Below are positions 26,322 through 35,627 of a DNA stretch of 64,000 nucleotides, in pieces. The DNA comes from Tunturibacter psychrotolerans. Its GTDB lineage: Bacteria; Acidobacteriota; Terriglobia; Terriglobales; Acidobacteriaceae. The stretch's first letter is position 1, and each line of letters opens with the position of its first letter. The notes below the pieces were generated by a model. The model did no database searches. It was not told the origin of the DNA and saw nothing but the letters and a program-made list of their open reading frames with translations. The translations under genes were made by a program, and so were the position numbers. The DNA is taken from NCBI RefSeq assembly GCF_040359615.1, contig NZ_CP132942.1, positions 5,270,001 through 5,334,000 on the forward strand. Reading direction: 5' to 3'.

Positions 26322-29300
26322 ATGAAACTCCGTCCGATTGTGTTGTCCGCTGCCCTAATTGCCACTCTGCCGCTGCCGTCCCATACTCAAACTCCGGCGT
26401 CCTCCGTAGACCCGTACCGCGACGAGCCGTTTGTCTTTGAGCGGTACGACACCATTACAACAATGAAGGCCGACGGCACCGGAGACATAGTGCAGCACCT
26501 GATCGTGCGCATTCAGTCCGACGGCGTGGCGCGGCAGTTCAGCGTGTTGAATCTGTCTTACGCTTCAGCAAATTCGACCGCGACGATGGAATTCGTGCGC
26601 GTGCATAAACCGGACGGCAGCACGGTAAACACGCCAGTCGACGACGCCATGGAGATGCCGGCAGAAGTAACCCGCGAAGCGCCGATGTACTCGGACGTGA
26701 GAGAGAAACACCTCCCCGTGCGTAGTCTTGCGTCGGGCGACCGGCTCGAATATCAGTTCCACACAGTCCTTACCAAGGCGCAAGCGCCGGGACAATTCTG
26801 GGGGGCGGAGCATTTCCTGGTGCAGGGTGGCGTAGTTCTGGAACAGAGCCTAACGCTTGCCGTGCCGGAAAATACCTACGTGCAGGTTTGGAGCCCGAAC
26901 CACAAGACGACGCCGGTGACGCGCGACGGAATGCATGTGTGGACGTGGACCTCGTCGCAGATCAAGGCCAGCGCGCGCGACGAGACCGGCAAGATGACCG
27001 TGGCCGAGGTGAAGGATCCGGACGAGGACGCCGACGGACGCAAGCTGCCCAGCGTGGCATGGACCACCTTCCATAGCTGGGCTGAGGTTGGCGACTGGTA
27101 CCGCGGTCTGGCAGAGCAGCGCCTCCAGCCTACCGCCAGCGTGCGAGCCAAAGCCGATGAGCTGACCAAAAATGCGAAGACACCTCAGGAACAGGCAGAG
27201 GCGCTCTATCGCTTCGTTGCGACGCAGATCCGCTACATCTCGCTCTCGTTCGGTGTTGGCCGCTTCCAGCCGCATACACCCGACGAAGTGCTGGACCACG
27301 GCTACGGCGATTGCAAAGACAAGGACACTCTGTTGGAGAGCCTGCTGCGCGCGAAAGGGATGACCACGGCGCCCGTGCTGATCGGGGCGGGGATTGCGCC
27401 GGTAACGGATGTGCCATCACCCGCGGTCTTCAACCACGCCATCACGACAGTCGAATTGCCTGACGCAGCCGGCAAGCCGGAGCGAGTCTGGCTTGATTCC
27501 ACCGCTGAGGTCGCACCCTTTCGCGTGCTCATGCCTGTCATCCGCGACCAGCAGGCGCTCGTCATCCCGGATAAGGCTCCGGCCGCACTTGAGAAGACTC
27601 CGGCTAAGCCGCCCTATGCCTATCACGAAGACTTTGTCGCCGAGGGCACGCTGAACAGTGACGGCCTGCTGAAGAGCCACATGGTATTGACCGCGAGATC
27701 TGACAATGAGCTGGAGTTGCGCTCCATGATGCAGCGGCTATCACCCGCTCAATGGGACGACGCGATGCAGTACCTCTCGGGGGCAATGGGGTTTGGCGGT
27801 AAGGTGAGCGGCACGGACATGCGCCAGACCGGCGCAGCTGCGCCGGTGAAAATCAGCTACGATTACAGCCGCGAGAAGTATGCTGGGTGGGAGAACAATC
27901 AATCGTTGCCTCTCTTCCCTACCGTTGAACTCACTCTTGTGAGCGAAGAGAAGGCACCCGAACACGATATCGACCTTGGCGCACCGCGTACCGCTGAGGC
28001 TCACAGTACCATGGCCCTTCCCGCGGGCTATCGTGCAGAGCTGCCCGACGCAGTTCATGTCTCCCGGGAGTTCGCAACCTACGACAAGACATATCGCTTT
28101 GTCGACGGGAAGGTCATCGCGGATCGCAAGCTGGTCGTCAAGGTGCACAAGCTGCCGCGTGACCGATGGAAAGACTACCTCGCCTTTCAGAAAGCAACTC
28201 TGGTGAACGATGGGGAGCCTTACCTGCGGCTCATTCCGCCCGATCAGCTCACGATCAGCAAGGAGAGCGCGAAGAGCACAGCCACCGCACCGGTCAAAGA
28301 GACAACGCCCGCAGCCGAGCCCTCGAACCCCTCTGACACGCGACAGCAGTTGATAGAGATCACTGCGATGCTGCAGCGAAGAGATCTGGGCGGAGCCCGC
28401 AGCCGCCTCGAAGCTTTACGCAAGAGTTCGCCGGATGCGCCTTACGTCCTGGGTATGCTTGGGGTCGTCAAGGCGAGTGACGGGGATCTTGACTCCGGCG
28501 CTCGCGATGTGGAAGCGGAGATGAAGGCACATCCCGATGACGATCCCTGGATGGTTCTCGGACTGGCCCAGGAATACAGCAACAAGCAGCGTTACAGCGA
28601 TGCTGAGGGATTGCTGAACAGATACGGCGGTAGCAGCGAACGGGCTCAGCAGATGCGAGTCTATGTGTTTGGCAAACAGGGCGACTACACGCATGCGCTC
28701 GGAGTTCTGCGCGATCTGCAGGCGCGCCAGCCTGAAGACCGCGCGGTGGCCACGCAGGTGGCAAGCACGCTGTACGAACTACATCGCAACGAAGAAGCCG
28801 CCATGTCCGCGAAGAAGGCGATGGACGGTAGCGATGATCCGGATGTCATCAACAATAACGTCTACGTGCTGTCGGAGACGAAGATCGATCTGCCGTTCGC
28901 GGAGACGCAGTCGCGGCGTTCGGTCGATCTGCTGGAAAAGGCGACGGCCTCACACGTTTTGGAAGAAGCGAATACGAAGGCCTTTGCCGATTCGGCTAAC
29001 CTCACAGCCTCGTGGGACACGCTGGGCTACATTCTGCTGCTGGAGAGCAAACCGAAGGAGGCCGAGCCGTACCTGCGCGCGGCATGGTTCTCACAGCAAA
29101 ACGTAATCGTCGGCAATCACCTGGCGCAGGCCTTCGAGGGTCTGGACCGCAGTGCAGATGCGCTATGGATGTACCGGCTTGCAAAGCAGACGGAGCATGC
29201 GGCCGATGCGAAGCAGGACTTTGCCGAAGTGGCTGCGGCCATTGCGCGCCTTGAGAAGGCCGGGGTCAAGGCGGCCAGCGACGAGCACTTTGCAACGTCG

Positions 29301-29597
29301 ATGCAGGACTTTCGCAGCTACCACGTGAAGAATGGCGCGGGTGCGGAGGGTGGCGGCACGGTACGTCTCCAGTTGGACGCCGATGGTATCGCGGCAGCTA
29401 TGCTCGTCTCCGGTGATGCAAAACTGAAGCCCCTGCTGGACGAGGCGAAGTCGCTGCCACTGCCCGGCGCGGAGCCAGCCGGATCGTCTGCGCGTGTGCT
29501 GCGCGATGCGGTTGTGTACTGCGGTAAGAAGAGCTCGACCTGCGATTTGGTGTTTATGCTCAACTCTGGTATCGCAGTGGAAGGCGCGTCAGAGTAG
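26322..29597 (+). CDS. Exported DUF3857 / transglutaminase-like / TPR protein
   Basis: A 1091-residue protein with a signal peptide (MKLRPIVLSAALIATLPLPSHTQ). Residues about 40-240 form a DUF3857 domain (SVLNLSYASANSTATMEFVRVHKPDGS). A transglutaminase-like core follows at about 280-400, with Cys in YGDCKDKDTLLESLL, His in FNHAITTVEL and Asp in VWLDSTAE, so the Cys-His-Asp triad is intact. The later part (from about 680) consists of TPR-like helices, such as DARSRLEALRKSSPDAPYVLGMLGVVKAS. Similar proteins are common in Acidobacteriota and Bacteroidetes; the role is thought to be periplasmic protein crosslinking or processing, but it is unproven. No Shine-Dalgarno is clear before the ATG. Single gene. 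Confidence 0.85.
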   Translation: MKLRPIVLSAALIATLPLPSHTQTPASSVDPYRDEPFVFERYDTITTMKADGTGDIVQHLIVRIQSDGVARQFSVLNLSYASANSTATMEFVRVHKPDGSTVNTPVDDAMEMPAEVTREAPMYSDVREKHLPVRSLASGDRLEYQFHTVLTKAQAPGQFWGAEHFLVQGGVVLEQSLTLAVPENTYVQVWSPNHKTTPVTRDGMHVWTWTSSQIKASARDETGKMTVAEVKDPDEDADGRKLPSVAWTTFHSWAEVGDWYRGLAEQRLQPTASVRAKADELTKNAKTPQEQAEALYRFVATQIRYISLSFGVGRFQPHTPDEVLDHGYGDCKDKDTLLESLLRAKGMTTAPVLIGAGIAPVTDVPSPAVFNHAITTVELPDAAGKPERVWLDSTAEVAPFRVLMPVIRDQQALVIPDKAPAALEKTPAKPPYAYHEDFVAEGTLNSDGLLKSHMVLTARSDNELELRSMMQRLSPAQWDDAMQYLSGAMGFGGKVSGTDMRQTGAAAPVKISYDYSREKYAGWENNQSLPLFPTVELTLVSEEKAPEHDIDLGAPRTAEAHSTMALPAGYRAELPDAVHVSREFATYDKTYRFVDGKVIADRKLVVKVHKLPRDRWKDYLAFQKATLVNDGEPYLRLIPPDQLTISKESAKSTATAPVKETTPAAEPSNPSDTRQQLIEITAMLQRRDLGGARSRLEALRKSSPDAPYVLGMLGVVKASDGDLDSGARDVEAEMKAHPDDDPWMVLGLAQEYSNKQRYSDAEGLLNRYGGSSERAQQMRVYVFGKQGDYTHALGVLRDLQARQPEDRAVATQVASTLYELHRNEEAAMSAKKAMDGSDDPDVINNNVYVLSETKIDLPFAETQSRRSVDLLEKATASHVLEEANTKAFADSANLTASWDTLGYILLLESKPKEAEPYLRAAWFSQQNVIVGNHLAQAFEGLDRSADALWMYRLAKQTEHAADAKQDFAEVAAAIARLEKAGVKAASDEHFATSMQDFRSYHVKNGAGAEGGGTVRLQLDADGIAAAMLVSGDAKLKPLLDEAKSLPLPGAEPAGSSARVLRDAVVYCGKKSSTCDLVFMLNSGIAVEGASE

Positions 29598-29846
29598 ATT
29601 CGCCACGTGCTTTCATGTCGTCGTGGTTCCTTCGTGGAAACTTGGCCCTGACGCCGTGTGGCTCCAGGTGACGAGTCGGCGTCGATTGCGGCAGGCATGT
29701 CTCCGCTAGACCTGGGTACTGACCTCTTCGCGTTTCAGGTCCCTCATTCCAGCCCTTCTCATCTGCCTTCTTATTCTGATGTGCCTAGTAACCGAACTCA
29801 CATTTCCTGGCAGTCCTGAAAAAGAGGTCCACTCGTGAGCGAAATT

Positions 29847-30740
29847 TTATGGCTGCACGAGCCTTGCTTTGACTTTGTGGAGAGCCTCCGCTGCCCAGGA
29901 TTGTAGAGACTCCTGCCCGTCTGGGGGACCGTGATCCGATGCAATCTCCTGGAGAGGTACTAATGCCGCTCTTGTACCGTGTTCCCCAAGGGCACCTGCC
30001 GCGTTCTGCCGCTTCCATAAGGGTGCTGACGCATCAAGCAAAACCGAGATGACAACTGGCTCAAGGCTCGATTGTCCCTCAAACAACATCGCCACTGCGA
30101 GGTCTCTTTGAAGAGGAACGGAAACGCGTGAGGACAACCTCAAACATTCGGCTATTCCTTCCTGAGCGCCAAGATAGCCCATCAAGTAATCGATGTAGCT
30201 GAGGTCGCGGCTGCCGAACTGGATAAAAGCTCCCTCAAGCTCACGAACAACAATAGCTTGCACTGTTTGTGAACCTTCGCCGGAGGGGAGATCAGGTGCT
30301 GGGTCCGCGAGATGAATAGCAGTAGCGTATATCGGGACAGTTACCTCATATTGATCGGAATCTTTTGTAGGCTTGAGAAAGAGCAGATTACGCCCCTCGC
30401 TCACGAAACCCGTTGGGGGTCCGCTGTATCCATACCCGCCAGAAATGTTTTTAAGAGCCACGATGTCAAAACCGAGAACGCGAACTTCCGCATTGGCGGA
30501 GAGTCGTCCCTTGAGACATCTCTCGATGATGACTTGTGTTGCAAGTTCGTCACGGTCGCTTCCGTCTATCTGCTGAACACGGCCCGTCCGACCAGGAGAG
30601 GCTGCGTGCCCTACACAGACCAGATCCGAGGCATCCGAGCGTTGTTGGATGCTCCGCATATATTGCGCAGGAAGATAGTTGGGCGCAGCGATCGCCAGCA
30701 AGCTCGCGAACACTCCAGTCGCAACTCGCGTGAAATTCAT
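29847..30740 (-). CDS. Exported hypothetical protein with HEAT-like C-terminus
   Basis: A 297-residue protein not assigned to a family. The N-terminus MNFTRVATGVFASLLAIAAPNYLPAQ is a signal peptide, which is why I start at ATG 30740 rather than at the TTG 42 nt upstream. The middle is a beta-rich domain (LATQVIIERCLKGRLSANAEVRVLGFD). The last 100 residues look like HEAT-type helical pairs: LEPVVISVLLDASAPLWKRQNAAGALGEHGTRAALVPLQEIA. No clear Shine-Dalgarno. Single gene, convergent with the DUF3857 gene at 250 nt. Confidence 0.65.
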   Translation of the reverse strand: MNFTRVATGVFASLLAIAAPNYLPAQYMRSIQQRSDASDLVCVGHAASPGRTGRVQQIDGSDRDELATQVIIERCLKGRLSANAEVRVLGFDIVALKNISGGYGYSGPPTGFVSEGRNLLFLKPTKDSDQYEVTVPIYATAIHLADPAPDLPSGEGSQTVQAIVVRELEGAFIQFGSRDLSYIDYLMGYLGAQEGIAECLRLSSRVSVPLQRDLAVAMLFEGQSSLEPVVISVLLDASAPLWKRQNAAGALGEHGTRAALVPLQEIASDHGPPDGQESLQSWAAEALHKVKARLVQP

Positions 30741-31174
30741 ATTGAATTCGACACCGCTGAACACGATTAAGTTTCCAATCAATCCCTGAAAGCGGGGTTA
30801 TCGGCAACTTCAACCGAACTTGCCGACAAGCGGACTTCAGAGATCTCCAGTGAACAGAAACCCGTGACCTTTCACAGGGCCACGGGTCTCTGAGTCACGA
30901 TTGCGAGACTAAAGAATCCAGACTAGAAAGCCTCACCGAAACGAATCAGCATGTAGCGTCACCATTCGAGTAGGAGAGCAACTGCTGGCTAGCGGGAACA
31001 GAGAAAGGCCAGTTCAACTCCTAGCCGAATGTTGAAAACGCGGTACTGCTCCGTACCAGCCCGACGCGACGGTATTGACTATGACCGATCAAAGCGTCCT
31101 GCGGTCCTAATCATCGCGGCGCGTGGGAGGACGATATTGCTTGGCTGGGTCGAAAGAAACTTGCATTCATTCCG
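30741..31174. other. Intergenic region with hairpin; 5' side of the lectin-like gene
   Basis: About 430 nt. ACCCGTG...CACGGGT (30860-30887) forms a stem of 7 or more bp without a T-run. The open frame of the downstream gene extends back to a stop at 31082 without an ATG, so part of this stretch may be its coding 5' end. Otherwise nothing recognised. Confidence 0.4.
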
Positions 31175-32845
31175 TTGTCTCGGACAGACATTCAGCCTCC
31201 GGACGTCATACCGCCCGACTGGTCCGATCAGATCATGCAACGGCTGTTTTACGACCCGCCGACAAACTCGACAACCGGCGCACCGATCGCCGGCGTCGAC
31301 CGGTCCGTCCGCGCCTACTTCCACACCGTATCTTCCGGACTGGCGGATTTCGACGTCATCGTGCTCCCTGCGCAAACCATCGCGGGACAGAACGTTCTAC
31401 CCGACGCTCTTGAAGCGACGATGGGCGCCCAACTGAGATCCGAGGGCTTTGTCGGCGCGGCGATCGTGATGCTGGGTGGGCCGGGCGGCGGTTCGACCGC
31501 TCAGCTTTCGAACTTTGCCTGGTCTCGTTTTTGCATGTCGGATAATCTCGGCAACTGGGTGGGTGAACTCCTGCACCAGACGAACCTGTGCGATCTTCCC
31601 GACCTGTTCGATTTTGCCGGAGACTATCCGTCCGGCGATAACATGGGTCCCTTTGACCAGGAGGCTGGCTATGAAGCCACCCACATCTCGGCATGGACGA
31701 AACGCGCTGTGGGATGGCTGGACCCTTCGACTGTTGCGATGCACCCCGGCGGAGTTGCTACCTATACGCTGCAGTCGGCCAGCCTTATCCAACCGCCCCC
31801 TTCCGGGAGAGTAGCCGCTATCCAGATCGGCGCTGCGGTGCCTTACCTAATGGTTGAAGCACGCCTGCGGGCCGACCAGTTCGACATCAACATTCCCAAC
31901 GAAGGCGCTATCGTCTACCGCGTCCAGACATCAGACCCGCTGGGGAATGCGCAGAACAACGCCGCGCCTCTTGCCCTGCTCACGAAAACCGCTCTCCCCG
32001 CAGGACAGTCATTCACGACAGACGGCGTTACGATCAATGTTGGCGGCGCCGTGCTGGGGGGTGCCTTCTCCGTCCAGGTCGAGACCATCGCGAGTGGGCA
32101 GTTGCTGTCCTACGGGGATGCCGGCACTGCGGGGAATGTTTCCGACCCGGTGGTCGTCGGCTTCGGCGGATGGCTGGCCTTTCAGTTTCTCTTCGCCGGC
32201 AAAGATGTGTCAGGCAACAACCGCATCTATGCGGTCAACCAGAGCGGGCAGTTGCTGTCCTACGGGGATGCCGGAACCCTGGGGAATGTTTCGGATCCGG
32301 CGATCGTCGGATTCGGCGGATGGCAGGCTTTCCAGTTCCTCTTCGCGGGCAAAGATGTGCGAGGCAACAATCGCATCTATGCGGTCAACCAGAGCGGGCA
32401 GCTGCTGTCCTACGGGGATGCCGGAACTCCAGGGAATGTCTCGGACCCGGTGATCGTCGGCCTCGGTGGATGGCAGGGCTTCAAGTTTCTCTTCGCTGGC
32501 GCGAATGTGTCCGGCGAAAACCGGATCTACGCGGTCAACCAAGCCGGGCAGTTGCTGTCCTACGGGGATGCCGGAACTCCGGGGAATGTTTCGGATCCGA
32601 TGATCGTAGGCCTCGGTGGATGGCAGGACTTTCAGTTTCTGTTCGCCGGCAAAGATGTGTCCGGTAACAACCGCATTTATGCGGTCAACCAGAGCGGACA
32701 GTTACTGTCTTACGGTGACGCCGGAACTCCGGGGAATGTTTCGGCTCCGGTGATCGTCGGCTTTGGTGGATGGCAGGCTTTCAAGTTTCTCTTCGCTGGC
32801 GCTAATCTGTCCGGCGGTAACCGCATCTACGCTGTGGTTTCCTAG
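31175..32845 (+). CDS. M6-like (degenerate) protein fused to a five-blade tachylectin-type beta-propeller
   Basis: A 556-residue protein. The N-terminal 300 residues resemble immune-inhibitor-A-type (M6) proteins: DRSVRAYFHTVSSGLADFDVIVLP, then WVGELLHQTNLCDLPDLFDF and YEATHISAWTKRAVGWLDP. The expected HExxH zinc motif reads GELLH, so the first His is lost and peptidase activity is doubtful. The C-terminal 250 residues are five nearly identical 50-residue repeats (GQLLSYGDAGTPGNVSDP ... GGWQAF(K/Q)FLFAG ... NRIYAV), like the five blades of tachylectin-2, which bind GlcNAc/GalNAc. No signal peptide is seen. TTG 31175 is the only usual start codon, and family-like sequence begins upstream of it, so the N-terminus may be truncated or frameshifted. 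Confidence 0.7.
   Translation: MSRTDIQPPDVIPPDWSDQIMQRLFYDPPTNSTTGAPIAGVDRSVRAYFHTVSSGLADFDVIVLPAQTIAGQNVLPDALEATMGAQLRSEGFVGAAIVMLGGPGGGSTAQLSNFAWSRFCMSDNLGNWVGELLHQTNLCDLPDLFDFAGDYPSGDNMGPFDQEAGYEATHISAWTKRAVGWLDPSTVAMHPGGVATYTLQSASLIQPPPSGRVAAIQIGAAVPYLMVEARLRADQFDINIPNEGAIVYRVQTSDPLGNAQNNAAPLALLTKTALPAGQSFTTDGVTINVGGAVLGGAFSVQVETIASGQLLSYGDAGTAGNVSDPVVVGFGGWLAFQFLFAGKDVSGNNRIYAVNQSGQLLSYGDAGTLGNVSDPAIVGFGGWQAFQFLFAGKDVRGNNRIYAVNQSGQLLSYGDAGTPGNVSDPVIVGLGGWQGFKFLFAGANVSGENRIYAVNQAGQLLSYGDAGTPGNVSDPMIVGLGGWQDFQFLFAGKDVSGNNRIYAVNQSGQLLSYGDAGTPGNVSAPVIVGFGGWQAFKFLFAGANLSGGNRIYAVVS
32095..32844 (+). repeat. Five tandem 150-bp coding repeats
   Basis: GTTGCTGTCC-type anchors recur at 32101, 32251, 32401, 32551 and 32701, exactly 150 nt apart. 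Each unit encodes one 50-residue propeller blade. High nucleotide identity between units shows recent amplification or gene conversion. Confidence 0.9.
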
Positions 32846-32904
32846 CTGGCACTTTGCGCCCGATTGACCTGCTACGTCGGACTAATCTATTGCCCGACTC
32901 ATAC

Positions 32905-32946
32905 GGTTTCATCGCATGAGTGGGCTTTCGAGCGAAGCTCGAACCG
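32905..32946. repeat. REP-like palindromic element, copy 1
   Basis: GTTTCATCGCATGAGTGGGC followed by TTTCGAGcgaagCTCGAA and CCG. It matches copies at 34602-34644 and, in the stem, 35628-35688. It lies between the lectin-like gene and the cupin gene, convergent stops on either side. Confidence 0.6.
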
Positions 32947-33000
32947 ACACGAAAGTGGTCGCTGACCCGGACGAATCAGCGGTCCTTTTGAAACACAAAA

Positions 33001-34050
33001 CTACTTCGGAAGTATCGTAAGAGCTGTCTGAGGAGCGGACCGTATAACTGACAGCGGCAGCTTGGTATGAGTTGTAGCCAAGTTATCCGGCAGCGCAGCT
33101 ATCCACGCGTTCATCGAGACATCAATGAACTGAGGAGCAGCTAACATCTCAAGAAAGACCAGGTCTTCTGTCCCCGTATTCTCGACGTAATGGGTAGCCA
33201 TAATTGGCACGAAGCCTACATCGTTCGCAGAAAAATCCATGGTCCGCGCTGCAGCTCCAGTGGTGGCGATCGTCATGCGCCCTTTGCCATGAATGTAGTA
33301 CTGCCACTCGTCAGAGTGGGGATGCCAATGAACCTCCCTCAGTCCACCTGGCTTCAGCGTTACCTGCGCGGCGCACAGCTTCTTGGCTACCGGAAACTTA
33401 TCGACATCGACGATCTTGACGCTACCTCCGGCCCTCACAGGATCCGGGCGCTGCTCACTGAGCTTGTACGTATATTTGTTCACCGTCTCGAGCTTATCGC
33501 CCAAAGCTCGCTTCTGCTCTTCAAGCGACGGCGGTTGGGTTCCCTCAAAGATATAAAGTTGCGTCTGCGGCAGCATGTTGAAGCTCTCGCGCGACCAGCC
33601 CATGTTCTTCTGAATCACCTCCGGCGGAAGGTGAACCAGCGACTCCGAGATGAGGAACGTATCTGCCTCCGAGAATGCGCCGTCGTTGAACACCAGCAGA
33701 AACTCCGTGCCCTGCGGTCCGATTGCCTGCAGCGAATGCGGAAATCCGGCCGGAAAATACCAAAGATCGCCAGGCCCGACGTCATCGATATAGAGCTTGC
33801 CGTCCGGTTGCAGAATTGTGATGCGCGTCGTCCCGATAAGTACGATCGCCCACTCATCCGACGTGTGCCAATGCAATTCACGAAGCGAATTCGCAGTGAG
33901 GCGCATACTGACCCCGGCAATGCTCTTGCTGGTAGGCAACTCGCGGACCGTCACCTGATCCGTCCAGCCACCGTTTTGCACTCTGCGTGAAGCGAGATCG
34001 AAGGAGTACCAGATCGGGCCCATATTCCCGTGGTCGGTAAAAGGTGGCAT
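33001..34050 (-). CDS. Bicupin oxalate decarboxylase, separated from its Tat signal by an in-frame stop
   Basis: A 349-residue two-cupin Mn enzyme of the oxalate decarboxylase family (oxalate to formate and CO2). Cupin 1 shows RELHWHTSDEWAIVL and FPAGFPHSLQ; cupin 2 shows REVHWHPHSDEWQYYIHGKGRMT and a THYVEN block, so each site has three His and one Glu. Reading upstream in the same frame there are no other stops except one TAG at 34108-34110. Beyond it lies a Tat signal peptide with a good Shine-Dalgarno. ATG 34050 has no convincing ribosome-binding site. In this sequence the enzyme is either unexpressed, made as a cytosolic form, or dependent on TAG readthrough. Convergent with the lectin-like gene. 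Confidence 0.85.
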   Translation of the reverse strand: MPPFTDHGNMGPIWYSFDLASRRVQNGGWTDQVTVRELPTSKSIAGVSMRLTANSLRELHWHTSDEWAIVLIGTTRITILQPDGKLYIDDVGPGDLWYFPAGFPHSLQAIGPQGTEFLLVFNDGAFSEADTFLISESLVHLPPEVIQKNMGWSRESFNMLPQTQLYIFEGTQPPSLEEQKRALGDKLETVNKYTYKLSEQRPDPVRAGGSVKIVDVDKFPVAKKLCAAQVTLKPGGLREVHWHPHSDEWQYYIHGKGRMTIATTGAAARTMDFSANDVGFVPIMATHYVENTGTEDLVFLEMLAAPQFIDVSMNAWIAALPDNLATTHTKLPLSVIRSAPQTALTILPK

Positions 34051-34107
34051 ATGGGAGTTGGGATTCTCGTCAATCAGTGGTTGATTTGCCGGCCCAGGGT
34101 CGCTGGC

Positions 34108-34296
34108 CTAATCGCCCTGACGCCCTGCTAGTAGTTCCTCACGCGTCTGCGCTGTAGCAGTCAGTGTCGCCACTCCTGCTCCCGCTAAAGCCGCCGTTGT
34201 CATAAAGGCACGACGCGATACGTGTGCAATGGGGTCGAAGGTGTTCTCAGTCGAGGCGGGCGAATCGGTTGGAATCAGTTCGGTCTTTGCGTTCAT
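34108..34296 (-). pseudogene. Tat signal peptide fragment of the oxalate decarboxylase (amber-terminated)
   Basis: 62 codons from an ATG with AAGGAG 6 nt upstream. The product ends HVSRRAFMTTAALAGAGVATLTATAQTREELLAGRQGD, a twin-arginine signal (SRRAFM) and processing region. TAG at 34108-34110 ends it. The same frame continues ASDPGPANQPLIDENPNSH straight into the bicupin at 34050. Family members have one continuous ORF here, so this is one gene broken by a single nonsense codon. Confidence 0.75.
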
Positions 34297-34763
34297 CTCT
34301 TCTCCTTGCTCTCGTAGTCGGTGAAGCGGCCGACAGCTGGCGAGTATCGCAAGCTCCGAGGGCGGGCCGAAGCATCAAAATCCGGGAGACGTGGATACCT
34401 TGCTGGTGTGTACTCAGGCCGGCCGTCACTAGCTTCGCTAGAAATGAGTTTTACGTTTGTTTTTTTTGCGTCAGTGACGCTTGTGACGACAACCGCAGTG
34501 TTCCTCAAGACACGCGATACCACACGCCCCACAAGAGATACGAACAGATCACCCTTTCGAGGGGGTACTTATCTCCCACTCAATCTCGGTGCCCATTAGG
34601 GGAGTTTCATCGCATGAGTGGGCATTCGAGTAAAGCTCGAACCGCTTTCCCTCACCCTCAGAACCAACGTCCTCCTCCGCCTGCACCAAAACGACTGTGC
34701 TAAATTTCTAGATCTCCACACAAAGGGCTCCGGGCCACGACATGAAGTTTGTCAGGAGGTCCC
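34297..34763. other. Divergent region, cupin / 34764 gene, with REP-like copy 2
   Basis: About 470 nt. It holds the AAGGAG ribosome-binding site of the cupin gene at its left edge and AGGAGG (34754-34759) for the plus gene at its right edge. REP-like copy 2 is at 34602-34644. A perfect small palindrome GCGTCAGTGACGC lies near 34475. No gene supported. Confidence 0.4.
34602..34644. repeat. REP-like palindromic element, copy 2
   Basis: GAGTTTCATCGCATGAGTGG followed by GCATTCGAGtaaagCTCGAACCG, nearly identical to copy 1 at 32905 (a few substitutions over 40 nt). Confidence 0.6.
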
Positions 34764-35612
34764 ATGAAACGACGCACCTTTCTGCTTGCGACTCTGTTCC
34801 TTTTAATTCTCCCAGCAACATGGAGCCAGCAGCTTGGCAAAAGGATCACCAACAAAGATGTCATCGACATGGTGGGCCTCGGCCTCTCCGACGACATCAT
34901 CATCGCTAAAATTCGCTCCGCCGCTGCGGGAGGAACCCTGCAGTTCGACACTAGCGTCGATGGCCTCAAGGAACTCAAGGCCGCCAAGGTCTCTGACGAA
35001 GTGATCAAGGTGATGATTAATCCCGCTCCCCCCGCTGCCCCAGTCGTCGTCGCCGCCACTCCCATCTCGAACGACCCTGGCCTCCCACCCCCGGAGGTTG
35101 GCGTCTACTGGAAGAACAGCAACGCATTCGTTCTCATCGAGGGACAGGCAATCAGCCAGGCAAAGGTCGGCGGCAAGGCCGGCAGCATGTTTACCTACGG
35201 CATGCGCAACGAACATTGGGACGCCTACCTGAACGGCCCGCAATCGAAGAACGTCATCAATGACCGGCAGCCCGTCTTCTTTCTCTACGTCCCTGATGGT
35301 GCCAGCGCATCCGACTTCGTCCTGATCATCCTCGAAAAGAAAGGGAACCGCAGGGAATTTCAGATAGGAAGCTTCGGCGGTATCACTGGCGGCAAATCAG
35401 GCGTCAAGCGGGACAAGGAGGTCGCCTTCACCGCGGAGCACGCAGGAATCAGGACCTACAAGATCAAGCTCGACGCAGCCATCAAGCCAGGAGAATACGC
35501 CTTCTTCATGGGCACAGGCCAGCAGGCAACCATGGCCGGGGGTTCCACAGGAGGAGCCAGGTCGGGTGGCGCCGCCGCCGGAAGGGTCTACGATTTCAGA
35601 ATTCCGGAGTGA
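34764..35612 (+). CDS. Exported hypothetical protein with Gly-rich end
   Basis: A 282-residue protein with a clear signal peptide (KRRTFLLATLFLLILPATWSQQ). Residues about 30-80 contain ITNKDVIDMVGLGLSDDIIIAKI and DGLKELKAAKVSDEVIKVMI, a helical repeat I have seen in many acidobacterial secreted proteins. A beta-rich domain follows, and the end is GGSTGGARSGGAAAGRVYDFRI. ATG 34764 follows AGGAGG by 4 nt; the TTG 15 nt upstream is not needed. The function is unknown. A palindrome with perfect 14-bp arms follows the stop and may be its terminator. Confidence 0.7.
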   Translation: MKRRTFLLATLFLLILPATWSQQLGKRITNKDVIDMVGLGLSDDIIIAKIRSAAAGGTLQFDTSVDGLKELKAAKVSDEVIKVMINPAPPAAPVVVAATPISNDPGLPPPEVGVYWKNSNAFVLIEGQAISQAKVGGKAGSMFTYGMRNEHWDAYLNGPQSKNVINDRQPVFFLYVPDGASASDFVLIILEKKGNRREFQIGSFGGITGGKSGVKRDKEVAFTAEHAGIRTYKIKLDAAIKPGEYAFFMGTGQQATMAGGSTGGARSGGAAAGRVYDFRIPE

Positions 35613-35627
35613 CCCGGGAACTCTTGC

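Noticed and set aside
32095..32844. Regular repeats considered as a CRISPR-like array
   Set aside because: The 150-bp units are coding, contiguous and have no spacers; 18-bp and 9-bp arrays elsewhere also lack spacers.
33190..33990. 266-codon plus ORF antisense to the bicupin gene
   Set aside because: Entirely opposite a clear oxalate decarboxylase; Arg/Leu-rich shadow without family features.
34470..34495. CGTCAGTG-containing palindrome, considered as a fourth sigma-54 activator site
   Set aside because: It lacks the TCGGAYAT half, and no -24/-12 promoter lies about 108 nt away on either side.
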